Positions 55,465-64,000 of a stretch of DNA of 64,000 nt are shown here, in pieces. The stretch spans positions 51,287 to 115,286 of the forward strand of contig JAIUOS010000011.1 in the NCBI GenBank assembly GCA_020161755.1, in the 5' to 3' direction. Position numbers and translations under genes: made by a program. The stretch is from Actinomycetota bacterium. Lineage in GTDB: Bacteria > Actinomycetota > Actinomycetes > Propionibacteriales > Propionibacteriaceae. The notes under the pieces are model-generated. The model saw only the letters and a list, made by a program, of their open reading frames with translations, did no database searches and was not told the origin of the DNA. Within the stretch, counting starts at the first letter, position 1. Every line of letters starts with the position of its first letter.

Positions 55465-58218
55465 ATGCTCGATTCCGAACACCCGGATACTGACCAGACC
55501 GCCCAGGACACCACCGCGTCCACCCCGAAGCGCCGCCGGGCCGCGAGTCGCCCGGCCGGCCCGCCGGCCGCCGTCGCCGAGGCCCCCGCCCAGGCTGCCG
55601 ATGCCCCCGCCGAGGCTGCTGATGCGGCGACAGAAGCGGCGCCGGAGCCCCCCAAGCGGGCCCGCCGCAGCCGCGCCAACGCCGCGGACCCCGACGCTGC
55701 ACCCCAGCTCCAGCTGGACGAGCCGGCCGCCGCGGCCGACACCGCTCCGCCGGCCGAGGACGCCCCCAAGACCCCGCGGCGCCGCCGCGCCACCCGTGCC
55801 GCTGAGCCGGCCGAGGCTCCGGCCGCCGACGCCACCGGCGAGGTCGCGGCCAGCCTGGCCGAGCTGGCCAGCGCCGGCACCGGACGCACCCGCTCCCGTG
55901 GCCGGGTCAAGGCCGAGGCCTTCGGTATGACCGACGAGGCCACCCCCGACCAGGTGCTCGACTCCCTCGCCGCCGCGATCAGCGGGCGGCTGAGCGATAC
56001 CGCCGCCGAACTCGAGGAGGACGAGGACGCCGAGGCGCTCACCGAGGGCGACGAGGCGTCCGACGCTGAAGCGGCCGACGAGGCGCTCGACGCCGACGCG
56101 GGCGATGAGGAGGCCGAGGACGACGAACTGGCCGAGGGCGAGGCCGAGGGTGAGGGCGCGAGCCCGCGCCGTCGTCGTCGCCGTCGTGGCGGACGCCGCC
56201 GTCGTCGCGGCGCGGGCGACGCTGCCGTCGACGACGAGACCGAGGACGCCGACGGCGAGCCCGCCGAGACCACCGCGGACGCCGAGGCCGAGACCGGTGA
56301 CGAGCCGGCCGCCGAGGGCACCGCACGCCGTCGTCGCCGTCGTCGCCGTCGTGGCGAGGATTCCGGTGAGGTCGAGGAGGACGGCGTCGAGATCGTCGTG
56401 CGGGCGCCGCGCGAACCGCGCCGCCGCGGCACCAGTGCCAACGACGAGGTCACCGGCATCGAGGGCTCGACCCGCATGGAGGCCAAGAAGCAGCGCCGCC
56501 GCGAGGGCCGCGCTGCCGGTCGCCGCCGCACCCCGATCCTGAGCGAGTCCGAATTCCTGGCCCGTCGCGAGGCGGTCGAGCGCACCATGCTGATCCGCCA
56601 GGCCGACGACTACTCCCAGATCGCCGTGATGGAGGACGGGATCCTCGTGGAGCACTACGTCGACCGGGCGTCCGCCACCTCGATGATCGGCAACATCTAC
56701 CTGGGCCGCGTCCAGAACGTGCTGCCCTCGATGGAGGCGGCGTTCGTCGACATCGGCCGCGGCCGCAACGCGGTGCTGTACGCCGGCGAGGTCGACTGGG
56801 ACGGCTTCGGCGTCACCGGCCAGGACAAGAAGGTCGAGCGGGTCTTCAAGTCGGGCCAGCAGGTGCTGGTGCAGGTGAGCAAGGACCCGGTCGGCGCCAA
56901 GGGCGCGCGGCTGACGTCCCACATCTCCATCCCCGGCCGCTACATCGTCTACTCCCCGGGCGGCCACCTGTCCGGGATCTCCCGCAAGCTGCCCGAGGGC
57001 GAGCGGCGGCGCCTGAAGGGCATCCTCGACGAGCTGATCGAGCCGGAGGCGTCCGTCATCGTGCGGACCGCGGCCGAGGGCGCGAGCGAGGAGGAACTCG
57101 TCCGCGACGTGAACCGGCTGAAGGCGCAGTGGGAGGTGCTGGAGAAGAAGAAGTCCGGCCAGGGCCCCGCGCAGCTGTACGCCGAGCCCGACCTGACCGT
57201 CCGCATCGTCCGTGACCTGTTCACCGAGGACTTCGGTGCGCTGGTCGTCGACGGCAACGGGCAGGCCGACGACGCCTACGACACCGTCCTGGCCTACGTG
57301 GAGCACGTCGCGCCGCACCTGCGCGAACGCCTGCAGCGCTGGGACCGCACCGAGCGCGGCGACATCTTCGACGCGCACCGCGTCCACGAGCAGGTCGCGA
57401 AGGCGCTGGAGCGCAAGGTGTTCCTGCCCTCGGGCGGCTCGCTGATCATCGACCGGACCGAGGCCATGACGGTCATCGACGTGAACACCGGCAAGTTCAC
57501 CGGCACGTCGGGCAACCTCGAGGCGACGGTGACGTCGAACAACCTGGAGGCGGCCGAGGAGATCGTCCGCCAGCTCCGGCTGCGCGACATCGGCGGCATC
57601 ATCGTGATCGACTTCATCGACATGGTGCTCCCGGCCAACCGCGAACTGCTGCTGCGCCGGCTGGTCGAGTGCCTGGGTCGCGACCGCACCCGCCACCAGG
57701 TGGCCGAGGTCACCTCGCTCGGCCTGGTGCAGATGACCCGCAAGAAGATCGGCACCGGTCTGGCCGAGGCGTTCACCGTGGCGTGCGAGACCTGCAAGGG
57801 TCGCGGCTACCACGTGCACGACGCCCCGGTGGCGTCGCAGGCGCCGGCCGACGGCGGTGAGCGCGAGACCGGACGTCGTGGCTCCCGGGGCGGCAACGCG
57901 ACTGCCGCCACCACCCGTCGCGGTGGTCGGACGCGCAAGGAGGAGCCGGTGCGTCCGTCCGGACCGCCGCCCGAACTCCTGGTCATCGCGGCCGCGAGCG
58001 AGCACGCCCACGCCGAGGCCGAGGCTGCCGCGGAGGCGGACGCTGCTGCCGAGGCGGCGGAGGCCGTCGAGGTGGTCGAGACCGTTGAGGTCGTCGCCGA
58101 ACCGGTCGTCGAGGTCCTCACCGAACCGGTCGTCGAGGACGTGCCCGGGATCGTGCTCCAGCCCGAGGACGCCGTCGCCGAGCCGGTCGACCCTGAGGCC
58201 GCGCCCGCCGAGGTCTGA
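55465..58218 (+). CDS. rne: Ribonuclease E/G
   Basis: 917 aa. A ~360-residue N-terminal extension is Ala/Glu/Asp-rich with two arginine tracts (about residues 234-250 and 287-296), a probable RNA-binding or scaffold region. The catalytic core begins at ERTMLIRQADDYSQIAVMED. It holds the S1 domain (IGNIYLGRVQNVLPSMEAAF near 410), the DNase I-like site TVIDVNTGKFTG near 670 and DIGGIIVIDFIDM near 710. The Zn-link is CETCKGRGYHVH near 775. An acidic C-terminal tail follows. It starts mRNA decay and rRNA processing. rplU lies about 5.5 kb downstream; nadE and repair genes intervene. Confidence 0.95.
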   Translation: MLDSEHPDTDQTAQDTTASTPKRRRAASRPAGPPAAVAEAPAQAADAPAEAADAATEAAPEPPKRARRSRANAADPDAAPQLQLDEPAAAADTAPPAEDAPKTPRRRRATRAAEPAEAPAADATGEVAASLAELASAGTGRTRSRGRVKAEAFGMTDEATPDQVLDSLAAAISGRLSDTAAELEEDEDAEALTEGDEASDAEAADEALDADAGDEEAEDDELAEGEAEGEGASPRRRRRRRGGRRRRRGAGDAAVDDETEDADGEPAETTADAEAETGDEPAAEGTARRRRRRRRRGEDSGEVEEDGVEIVVRAPREPRRRGTSANDEVTGIEGSTRMEAKKQRRREGRAAGRRRTPILSESEFLARREAVERTMLIRQADDYSQIAVMEDGILVEHYVDRASATSMIGNIYLGRVQNVLPSMEAAFVDIGRGRNAVLYAGEVDWDGFGVTGQDKKVERVFKSGQQVLVQVSKDPVGAKGARLTSHISIPGRYIVYSPGGHLSGISRKLPEGERRRLKGILDELIEPEASVIVRTAAEGASEEELVRDVNRLKAQWEVLEKKKSGQGPAQLYAEPDLTVRIVRDLFTEDFGALVVDGNGQADDAYDTVLAYVEHVAPHLRERLQRWDRTERGDIFDAHRVHEQVAKALERKVFLPSGGSLIIDRTEAMTVIDVNTGKFTGTSGNLEATVTSNNLEAAEEIVRQLRLRDIGGIIVIDFIDMVLPANRELLLRRLVECLGRDRTRHQVAEVTSLGLVQMTRKKIGTGLAEAFTVACETCKGRGYHVHDAPVASQAPADGGERETGRRGSRGGNATAATTRRGGRTRKEEPVRPSGPPPELLVIAAASEHAHAEAEAAAEADAAAEAAEAVEVVETVEVVAEPVVEVLTEPVVEDVPGIVLQPEDAVAEPVDPEAAPAEV

Positions 58219-58280
58219 GCGCCGACGGTCGCTGAGGAGCAGGCGCCAGCAAGCATTACGGTGGGCCCCAGCTCCCGCGC

Positions 58281-58350
58281 AAACGCCCCCGAAACTCACA
58301 AGCGCCCCCGAAGTTTCGGGGGCGTTTGTGAACTTCGGGGGCGTCTGTGG
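58281..58350. repeat. CGCCCCCGAA nested inverted repeats (bidirectional terminator)
   Basis: AAACGCCCCCGAAACT (58281-58296) pairs with its complement at 58312-58327. Inside and beyond, CACAAGCGCCCCCGAA/TTCGGGGGCGTTTGTG and CGCCCCCGAAGTT/AACTTCGGGGGCG offer alternative stems. There are four copies of the CGCCCCCGAA core in alternating orientation in 70 bp. It lies between convergent rne and nadE. Confidence 0.88.
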
Positions 58351-58365
58351 ACGGAGGCCGGTGGG

Positions 58366-60408
58366 TCAGGCCTGGTCGGGGACGTTCTCCAGGTCGGCGA
58401 GCCACAGGGCCGCCGAGGTGTCGGACGGTGCCCGCCAGTCCCCGCGCGGCGACAGTGAGCCGCCCCGGACCACCTTGGGGCCGTTCGGCAGCGCGGATCT
58501 CTTGAACTGCGCGAAGCCGAAGAACCGGGAGCAGAACACGCCGAGCCACTTCTTGATGGTGGCCAGGTCGTAGGCCGTGCGTTCGTCGTGCGGGAAGCCC
58601 TCGGGCCAGGCGCCGGCGTCCGCGTCCCGCCAGGCGTGCCACTGGAGGAACGCGATCTTCGACGGTCGCATGCCGTGGCGCAGCACCTGGAACAGGGTGT
58701 TGTCCTGCAACGCGTAGGGCCCGATCTTGGCCTGCGTCGACTGCGGCGTCTCCCCCTCGCCGACCGGCACCAGTTCGGGGGTGATCTCGGTGTCGAGGAT
58801 CGCCTGGAGGGTGACCGACACCGCGTCCTCGAACTGTGCCGAGCTGATCACCCACCGGATCAGGTGCTGCATCAGCGTCTTCGGCACCCCACCGTTGACG
58901 TTGTAGTGCGACATCTGGTCGCCCACGCCGTAGGTGCACCAGCCGAGCGCGAGCTCGGACAGGTCGCCGGTGCCGAGCACGATCCCGTTGCGCTGGTTGG
59001 CCAGCCGGAACAGGTAGTCGGTGCGCAGCCCGGCCTGCACGTTCTCGAACGTCACGTCGTAGACCGGCTCGCCGTCCGCGAACGGGTGGTCCATGCGGTC
59101 GAGCATGAGCCGGGCGGTCTCGGTGATGTCGAGTTCGGCGAACGTCACGCCCAGCGCGGTGGCCAGCGCGGTCGCGTTGCCCTTGGTGTGGGCGGACGTG
59201 GCGAAGCCCGGCATCGTGAACGCCAGGATGTCGGTGCGCGGACGGCCCAGCCGGTCCATGGCGCGGGCGGCCACGATCAGGGCGTGGGTGGAGTCGAGGC
59301 CGCCCGAGACGCCGATCACGATCTTCGGCTGGCCGATCGCCCGCAGTCGCTGCTCCAGCCCGCTGACCTGGATGTTGTAGGCCTCGTAGCAGTCCTGGGC
59401 GAGGCGCGCCGCGTCCGCCGGCACGAACGGGAACCGCGCCAGCGTCCGCCGTAGCCCGAGGTCGCCCGTCGGCGGTTCGAGGGGGAAGGTCACCGTCCGG
59501 TACTCCCCGACCCGCTCGGCGTGGGTGCGGCGGTTGTCGTCGAACGTGCCCTGGCGCAGCCGGTCCTGCACCAGCGTGCCCAGGTCGAGGTCGGCGATGC
59601 TTGCGCGCGGTCCGGACGGGAAGCGCTCGGACTCCGCGAGTAGCGTCCCGGACTCGTAGATGAGGGTCTGCCCGTCCCAGGAGAGGTCGGTGGACGACTC
59701 GCCCTCGCCCGCGGCGGCGTACACGTACCCGGCGATCAGCCGCGACGAGCCGGACGCGCAGAGCAGCTTGCGCTCCTCGGCCTTGGCCACGGTGATCGGG
59801 CTGCCGGACAGGTTCGCGATCACGGTCGCGCCGGCCAGCGCGGCCTCGGCGCTCGGCGGGATCGGCACCCACATGTCCTCGCAGATCTCGACGTTGAGGA
59901 CGAAGCTGGGCACGTCGTCGGCGGCGAACAGCAGGTCGGAGCCGAACGGCACGTCCTGCCCGGCCACCCGGATCTCGCCGGTGACGTCGTCGCCGGGACC
60001 GATCTGGCGGCGCTCGTAGAACTCGCGGTAGGTCGGCAGGTACGACTTCGGCACCACGCCGAGCACCTGCCCGCGATGGATGACCACCGCGCAGTTGTAG
60101 ATGCGGTTGAGGCTCACCAGCGGAGCGCCCACCACGACGATGCAGCCGAGGTCGACGGTCTGCGGGACGAGCCAGTCGAGCGCGTCCAGGGTGGCGGTGA
60201 GGACGGTGTCCTGCATGAGCAGGTCCTCGATCGAGTAGCCGGTGAGGGTGAGTTCGGGGAAGACGGCCAAGCACGCGCCCGCGTCCGCCACCTTCCTGGC
60301 CTGGGCGAGCACGGCCTCGGCGTTCGCGCGCGGGGTCACCATCGTGATCGGCAGCGTGCAGGCGGCGACCCGGGCGAACCCGTGGGCGTAGAGGTTGAAG
60401 AAGTCCAT
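58366..60408 (-). CDS. nadE: Glutamine-dependent NAD+ synthetase
   Basis: 680 aa, ATG with GGAG 8 nt upstream. N-terminal nitrilase-type glutaminase: catalytic Glu in AVFPELTLTGYS near residue 50, Lys in VVPKSYLPTYREF near 120, Cys in LNVEICEDMWVP near 176. C-terminal synthetase: PP-loop VIGVSGGLDSTHAL near 362 and GTGDLSELALGWCTYGVGDQ near 475. Makes NAD+ from deamido-NAD+, ATP and glutamine, with ammonia channelled between domains. Size and layout match mycobacterial NadE. Confidence 0.96.
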   Translation of the reverse strand: MDFFNLYAHGFARVAACTLPITMVTPRANAEAVLAQARKVADAGACLAVFPELTLTGYSIEDLLMQDTVLTATLDALDWLVPQTVDLGCIVVVGAPLVSLNRIYNCAVVIHRGQVLGVVPKSYLPTYREFYERRQIGPGDDVTGEIRVAGQDVPFGSDLLFAADDVPSFVLNVEICEDMWVPIPPSAEAALAGATVIANLSGSPITVAKAEERKLLCASGSSRLIAGYVYAAAGEGESSTDLSWDGQTLIYESGTLLAESERFPSGPRASIADLDLGTLVQDRLRQGTFDDNRRTHAERVGEYRTVTFPLEPPTGDLGLRRTLARFPFVPADAARLAQDCYEAYNIQVSGLEQRLRAIGQPKIVIGVSGGLDSTHALIVAARAMDRLGRPRTDILAFTMPGFATSAHTKGNATALATALGVTFAELDITETARLMLDRMDHPFADGEPVYDVTFENVQAGLRTDYLFRLANQRNGIVLGTGDLSELALGWCTYGVGDQMSHYNVNGGVPKTLMQHLIRWVISSAQFEDAVSVTLQAILDTEITPELVPVGEGETPQSTQAKIGPYALQDNTLFQVLRHGMRPSKIAFLQWHAWRDADAGAWPEGFPHDERTAYDLATIKKWLGVFCSRFFGFAQFKRSALPNGPKVVRGGSLSPRGDWRAPSDTSAALWLADLENVPDQA

Positions 60409-60480
60409 TGGCTGCGCTCCTGGCTGCGGTGTCTGCCTCAGCATGCCACGCCGTGAGCGTCCATCGGCGAGACTGGACCC

Positions 60481-61161
60481 ATGAGTGGGCCGGTGCGCGT
60501 CGAGACCCCGGACGGGGTGGGCGAACTGGTGGTCGCGGAGGCGGCGTCGCCGGTGGCGGCGGTGGTGCTCGGGCACGGCGCCGGCGGCAGCGAGGCGTCC
60601 TGGGACCTGGAACTGCTGGCGCGGGAGCTGCCGGCGTCCGGGGTGAGCGTGGCGCGGTACCGCCAGCCCTGGCTGGTGGCCGGACGCAAGGTGGCCGGGC
60701 CTCCGGCCAGCCTCGACCGGGCGTGGCTGCCGGCGCTGGAGGTGCTCAGCCGTCGCTGGCCGGGCGTCCCGCTGTTCGTCGGCGGACGCAGCGCCGGGGC
60801 CCGCTGCGCCTGCCGCTGCTTCGACCCCTCGCTGGCCGGGCTCGTCCTGCTGTCGTTCCCGCTGCACCCGCCCGGCAAGCCCGCCAAGAGCCGGGTCGCC
60901 GAGCTGGCCGGTGCGGACGGGCCTGCGCTGGTGGTGCAGGGGGCCAACGACCCGTTCGGCAGCCCTGCCGAGCTGGCCAGGGCGCTGGCCGAGGTGGGCT
61001 ACGCCGGTGAGCGCATCGTGCCCGTCCCCGGGGCCACCCATTCGCTGGCGCCGGCGAAGAGCCTGCCCGCACCCCTGGTCGCCGAGCGAGAGCAGCTGGT
61101 CGTCAGCTCGGTGGTGACGTTCATCGCCGACGTCCTGGACCCCGTCCCGTCCGCCGAGTGA
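60481..61161 (+). CDS. Alpha/beta-hydrolase (KANL3/Tex30-like)
   Basis: 226 aa. VVLGHGAGGSEASWDLELLA near residue 28 is the oxyanion-hole region, nucleophile Ser in FVGGRSAGARCACR near 102, Asp in VVQGANDPFGSP near 158, His in VPGATHSLAP near 188. No signal peptide. A GAGACT box ends 6 nt before the ATG. Substrate unknown; this small-hydrolase subgroup is poorly characterised. Confidence 0.87.
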   Translation: MSGPVRVETPDGVGELVVAEAASPVAAVVLGHGAGGSEASWDLELLARELPASGVSVARYRQPWLVAGRKVAGPPASLDRAWLPALEVLSRRWPGVPLFVGGRSAGARCACRCFDPSLAGLVLLSFPLHPPGKPAKSRVAELAGADGPALVVQGANDPFGSPAELARALAEVGYAGERIVPVPGATHSLAPAKSLPAPLVAEREQLVVSSVVTFIADVLDPVPSAE

Positions 61162-61193
61162 GAGAGAACCGATCAGCACCTCCCCGCGGATGT

Positions 61194-61405
61194 CGCGATC
61201 TGGCCATCGCTGGCGTCCCCTCTGCCCCAGCGGCCCCACCCCACCGGTTCGGTGGACGGATTGCGACAAGGGCTTGACCCAGGCCGCGCTAGCCGGCGCT
61301 GATGGGTGCGCGACGCTTGGTGGGGACGGCTGTCGTCATCTGGACCTTCGAGGGCCCGAGCGTGACGATTGGGACCGCTGGGACGCAAGAAGTGGCCACA
61401 TCGCG
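61194..61405. repeat. Inverted-repeat-bounded ~212-bp segment, MITE candidate
   Basis: CGCGATCTGGCCATCGCTGG at 61194 and beyond pairs with the reverse complement of 61379-61405, matching 21 of 27 positions. The second arm extends with CAGCGG/CCGCTG at slightly different spacing. The interior has no credible gene. It fills the 269-bp gap between the hydrolase and ogt genes. Confidence 0.5.
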
Positions 61406-61430
61406 TCAGGTGATCTCGCGGGGGCGGTTT

Positions 61431-61949
61431 CTAGCTCGGTCGGTCGGCTTCGCGGGCGAGCAGGGAGCGCTTCACCTCCACGCCCCACGCGAAGCCGCCG
61501 AGGCTGCCGTCGCCACGCAGGACGCGGTGGCAGGGCACGAACAGGGCCGGCGCGTTGGTGGCGCAGATGCTGGCCGCCGCCCGGACGGCGGACGGGTTGC
61601 CCAGCTCGGCGGCGAACCGTGAGTAGCTGAGCGGCTCCCCGGGGGTGATCGCACGCAGCCGCTGCCAGCCGGACTGCCGCCAGGCGCTGCCGAACTGGCG
61701 CACCGGGACGGCGTCCACCGCGGCGAGGTCACCGTCGTAGTAGGCGCGGACGGCGGCCACCGGCCCGGCCACGTCCGGGTCGGACGGCTCGACGACGGCA
61801 ACCTCCTGCGGACGCTCCGCGGGCCGCAGCCGGCCCAGGATCGCCTCGGGCTCGGCCGTCCAACCGGCGGCCAGCACCACGCCCGCGTCCGCCAGCAGGG
61901 TGAACGGGCCGTCGGCGGTGTCGAAGGTGGTCAGCTTCATGGTCATCAT
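61431..61949 (-). CDS. ogt: Methylated-DNA--protein-cysteine methyltransferase
   Basis: 172 aa. Active-site Cys in [22 protein letters not shown] near residue 140 and the DNA-binding HTH around [20 protein letters not shown] near 110. Removes O6-methylguanine by irreversible transfer to itself. Of three close ATGs, 61949 is chosen because it overlaps the upstream stop (ATGA) and has GGAG 5 nt before it. Coupled to the Ada-AlkA gene, which lacks this domain, so together they supply all three Ada activities. Confidence 0.94.
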   Translation of the reverse strand: MMTMKLTTFDTADGPFTLLADAGVVLAAGWTAEPEAILGRLRPAERPQEVAVVEPSDPDVAGPVAAVRAYYDGDLAAVDAVPVRQFGSAWRQSGWQRLRAITPGEPLSYSRFAAELGNPSAVRAAASICATNAPALFVPCHRVLRGDGSLGGFAWGVEVKRSLLAREADRPS

Positions 61950-63448
61950 CGGTCTCCGGTCATCAGTGTGGATGCCCGCCACAGGTGCAGGCTCGCGTAG
62001 GACCGCCACGGGGACACTCGCACTCCCCAGGCGGCGAGTTCTCCCGGGCTGGCCGGCAGCCCCAGGTTGGCGGCGCCCTTGCGCAACGCCACGTCCCCGG
62101 TCGGCAGGACGTCGGGGTCGCCGAGCACGCGCATGGCCACGTAGCCGGCCGTCCATTCGCCGATCCCGGGCTCGGCCACCAGCCGGTCGTGCTGGGCCCG
62201 AGGGTCGTCGGCCCAGGACAGGTCGAGCTCACCCGAGGCCAGCCGCCCGGCGATCGCAAGGATGTTCTCGGTGCGCACCCGGGGGCCGACCAGCACGGGG
62301 CGGCCGTGCTCGGCCAGCTGCGCGGGTGTCGGGAACAGGGTGGTGAGCCCGTCGATCGGCTCCTCGAGCGCGGTGCCGCAGGCCGCCGCCAGACGGGTCA
62401 GCTGGGTGCGCGCGGCCGCGACCGAGATCTGCTGGCCGACCAGTGCCCGCACCAGCATCTCGTGGGCGTCCACCGCCCCCGGCAATCGGATGCCGGGAAC
62501 GGCGCGGACGCGGGGTGCCAGCTCGGCGTGTCGCGACAGCGCCTCGTCGATGCCGACCGGGTCGGCGTCGGCGTCGAACAGACGCCGGACGCGCGCGACC
62601 AACGGCGTCAGGTCGGCCAGAGACGCGAGGCGCGCGTCCAGCAGGAGGCGCTCGCCGTCCCACCGCACCTCGAACGTCGCCGGGCCGGACGGCAGCAGCA
62701 GCGTCCGCGCGTACCGGTCGATGCCCGCCGACTCCACCCCGGGCACCGCCCGCGCGTCCAGCCACGCGAACACGCCGCCCGCGTCGAACGGCCCCCGCAC
62801 CGGCAGCGCCAGCCGCACCCGGGTCCCCCCCGACTTGTCAGAACCTGGGACCGCTATAGCGACCTGAGGTTCTGACAACTCGGTGGTGGGGGGACGGCGG
62901 GTGGCGCGCAGCTGGGACGGGGTGCGGTCGTAGACCTCGGCGATCGTGTCGTTGAACTGGCGGATGCTGCCGAAACCGGCCGCGAACGCGATCTCGCTGA
63001 CCGGGAGGTCGGTGGCCACCAGCAGCTCCCGCGCGGTCTGGGCACGGTGCGCGCGGGCCAGGGCCAGCGGAGCAGCGCCGAGTTCGGCGGTGAGCAGCCG
63101 GTTGAGGTGCCGACTGGTGTAGCCGAGACGCCGCGACAGCCCGGGGACGCCTTCGCGCTCCACCACCCCGTCGCCGATCAGCCGCATCGCGCGCGCGGCG
63201 ACGTCGGAGCGCAGGTTCCACTCCGGTGAGCCAGGCACGGCGTCCGGCAGGCACCGCTTGCACGCGCGGTAGCCCGATTCGTGGGCGGCCGCGCCGGTCG
63301 GGAAGAACTCGACGTTGCGGGGGAGCGGGGTCCGGGCGGGACACGACGGACGGCAGTAGATGCCGGTGGTGCGCACCGCGAGCACGAACGCGCCGTCGAA
63401 GCGGGGGTCGCGGGTCTCGACCGCCCGGTAGCGCTGCTCGAAGTCCAT
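61946..63448 (-). CDS. Ada N-terminal regulator fused to AlkA DNA-3-methyladenine glycosylase
   Basis: 500 aa from ATG 63448; a CATGCT box ends 7 nt before it, which favours this start over ATG 63460. Residues 1-75: Ada zinc/methyl-phosphotriester domain with Cys32, Cys36, Cys63 and Cys66 (YCRPSC, ACKRC). Residues 80-180: AraC HTH ([28 protein letters not shown]). Residues ~185-208 are a linker encoded by an intragenic palindrome. Residues 210-495: AlkA N-terminal domain and HhH-GPD ([39 protein letters not shown] with catalytic Asp). Senses methylation and removes alkylated bases; probably activates itself and ogt. Confidence 0.94.
   Translation of the reverse strand: MDFEQRYRAVETRDPRFDGAFVLAVRTTGIYCRPSCPARTPLPRNVEFFPTGAAAHESGYRACKRCLPDAVPGSPEWNLRSDVAARAMRLIGDGVVEREGVPGLSRRLGYTSRHLNRLLTAELGAAPLALARAHRAQTARELLVATDLPVSEIAFAAGFGSIRQFNDTIAEVYDRTPSQLRATRRPPTTELSEPQVAIAVPGSDKSGGTRVRLALPVRGPFDAGGVFAWLDARAVPGVESAGIDRYARTLLLPSGPATFEVRWDGERLLLDARLASLADLTPLVARVRRLFDADADPVGIDEALSRHAELAPRVRAVPGIRLPGAVDAHEMLVRALVGQQISVAAARTQLTRLAAACGTALEEPIDGLTTLFPTPAQLAEHGRPVLVGPRVRTENILAIAGRLASGELDLSWADDPRAQHDRLVAEPGIGEWTAGYVAMRVLGDPDVLPTGDVALRKGAANLGLPASPGELAAWGVRVSPWRSYASLHLWRASTLMTGDR
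62826..62888. repeat. TTGTCAGAAC stem-loop repeat, copy 3 (inside a coding sequence)
   Basis: CCCCGACTTGTCAGAACCT and AGGTTCTGACAACTCGG face each other around a 20-nt centre with CGCTATAGCG. It is the same family as 16121-16180 and 39901-39954, but lies within the Ada-AlkA gene, where it is read in frame as roughly residues 187-207. Confidence 0.88.
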
Positions 63449-63593
63449 GACGACCAGCATGACACCCGGCCCGGCCCGTCACTAGCGGAAATCGGACGTG
63501 GCCGTCCGCCCGCCGAACACCGGGTTCGCGCCGCGCGGCGTCCGAGGTCGGCGCGCCGGACCGAACAGCGCTGCTCCGGACGTCGTCCCCGGT

Positions 63594-63623
63594 TTGACCC
63601 TCCCGACCGAGGGGCCGTAGTCT
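63594..63623 (+). promoter_or_regulatory. Promoter of rplU
   Basis: TTGACC (63594-63599) and TAGTCT (63618-63623) with 18 bp between them, the best full -35/-10 pair in the window. Transcription would start near 63630, giving a leader of about 114 nt before the rplU GTG. Such leaders can bind ribosomal proteins, but no known structure was recognised. Confidence 0.6.
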
Positions 63624-63743
63624 TGACCCTCGGTGCTCACTGTGCGGCTCTGCGTCGCCGGGAGCATGACCCAGAGCGCAGGACACCCGCGAAGACCGGG
63701 GTGGGCGCGCTTGTCGGAAAGAGTTCAAGGAAGTAGGTCGGGC

Positions 63744-64000
63744 GTGTACGCGATCGTGCGCAGTGGTGGCCGTCAGCACAAGGTTGCTGTCGGCGACATC
63801 GTGGAGATCGACAAGGTCGAGGCGAAGGCCGGCGACAGCGTTGCGCTGACCCCGCTGCTGCTGGTCGACGGCGACAAGATCACCACCGATGCGAAGAAGC
63901 TCGGCAAAGCCAGCGTCACCGCCGAGGTGATCGCCGAGACCAAGGGTCCGAAGATCCGGATCATCAAGTTCAAGAACAAGACCGGCTACAAGAAGCGCCA
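63744..64000 (+). CDS. rplU: 50S ribosomal protein L21 (partial, cut by window end)
   Basis: 85 codons visible from GTG 63744, with AAGGAAG 9 nt upstream. [20 protein letters not shown] at the start and [19 protein letters not shown] at the end are the L21 signature (the final K/R-rich motif contacts 23S rRNA). About 15-20 residues are missing at the 3' end. rpmA and obg are expected next. Confidence 0.96.
   Translation, partial: MYAIVRSGGRQHKVAVGDIVEIDKVEAKAGDSVALTPLLLVDGDKITTDAKKLGKASVTAEVIAETKGPKIRIIKFKNKTGYKKR

Noticed and set aside
63630..63743. Ribosomal-protein leader RNA before rplU
   Set aside because: The leader is about 114 nt, but I could not recognise a known L21 leader fold; kept only as a note in the promoter entry.

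Overview
The window is chromosomal DNA of very high GC content from an actinobacterium. The pyr, clp, valS-folC-ndk and rne-rplU neighbourhoods, GTG/TTG starts, ATGA/GTGA stop-start overlaps and many TANNNT boxes 6-7 nt before a start codon all fit Actinomycetota. The archaeal-type ValRS and the paired radical SAM/DUF2344 genes beside rne fit Propionibacteriales (probably Propionibacteriaceae). That family-level guess is an inference from gene content only.

Layout. 1-8.7 kb: tail of a gene (possibly ssb-like), a membrane protein, ettA, a MarR plus FAD/Fe-S oxidoreductase operon, and a divergent acyl-CoA ligase plus tandem-hotdog thioesterase. 8.9-13.1 kb: a lysine catabolic operon (lysine 6-transaminase, HglS-type 2-oxoadipate dioxygenase/decarboxylase, aminoadipate-semialdehyde dehydrogenase). 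The FAD/Fe-S enzyme at 2.6-5.4 kb may complete this route as D-2-hydroxyglutarate dehydrogenase. 13.2-16.0 kb: GH13 alpha-glucosidase and a LacI regulator with a perfect palindromic operator. 16.2-19.0 kb: pyrR-pyrB-pyrC. 19.1-24.5 kb: small proteins, pepN, a Nei/Fpg glycosylase and an unknown 475-aa protein.

24.6-27.1 kb: tRNA-Pro(TGG) followed by a degenerate 2.3-kb integrated element. It is bounded by 188-bp direct repeats that begin inside the tRNA T-arm. It holds a 5'-truncated tyrosine integrase, an orphan Phd-type antitoxin, an excisionase-like protein and a BrnT-like/RHH toxin-antitoxin pair.

27.1-40 kb: a hypothetical gene, a PQQ-propeller lipoprotein, a YwiC-like protein, transaldolase, tRNA-Gly(TCC), trigger factor, an AbiEi/DUF559-like nuclease-fold protein, clpP1-clpP2-clpX, and ptsH-ptsI. 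40-49.5 kb: septum-formation lipoprotein, ValRS, a MauE-DsbA-DsbA thiol-redox operon, then divergent folC-DUF4233 and an ndk-CPBP protease-uridine kinase-like operon. 49.6-58.2 kb: a radical SAM gene and its usual DUF2344 partner, separated by a SulP transporter, a VOC protein and a GNAT enzyme, followed by RNase E/G. 58.4-64 kb: NAD synthetase, an alpha/beta hydrolase, ogt, an Ada-AlkA fusion and the start of rplU.

The most distinctive non-gene feature is a collection of long intergenic palindromes. One family (arms around TTGTCAGAAC, centre around CGCT..AGCG) occurs three times. One of these copies lies inside the Ada-AlkA gene, where it encodes the inter-domain linker in frame. A second family (31-bp palindromes centred on GGGGACAGTCCCC) occurs four times. 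About fifteen genes look leaderless, with a -10 box 6-7 nt before the start codon. No CRISPR array, rRNA or convincing riboswitch was seen.
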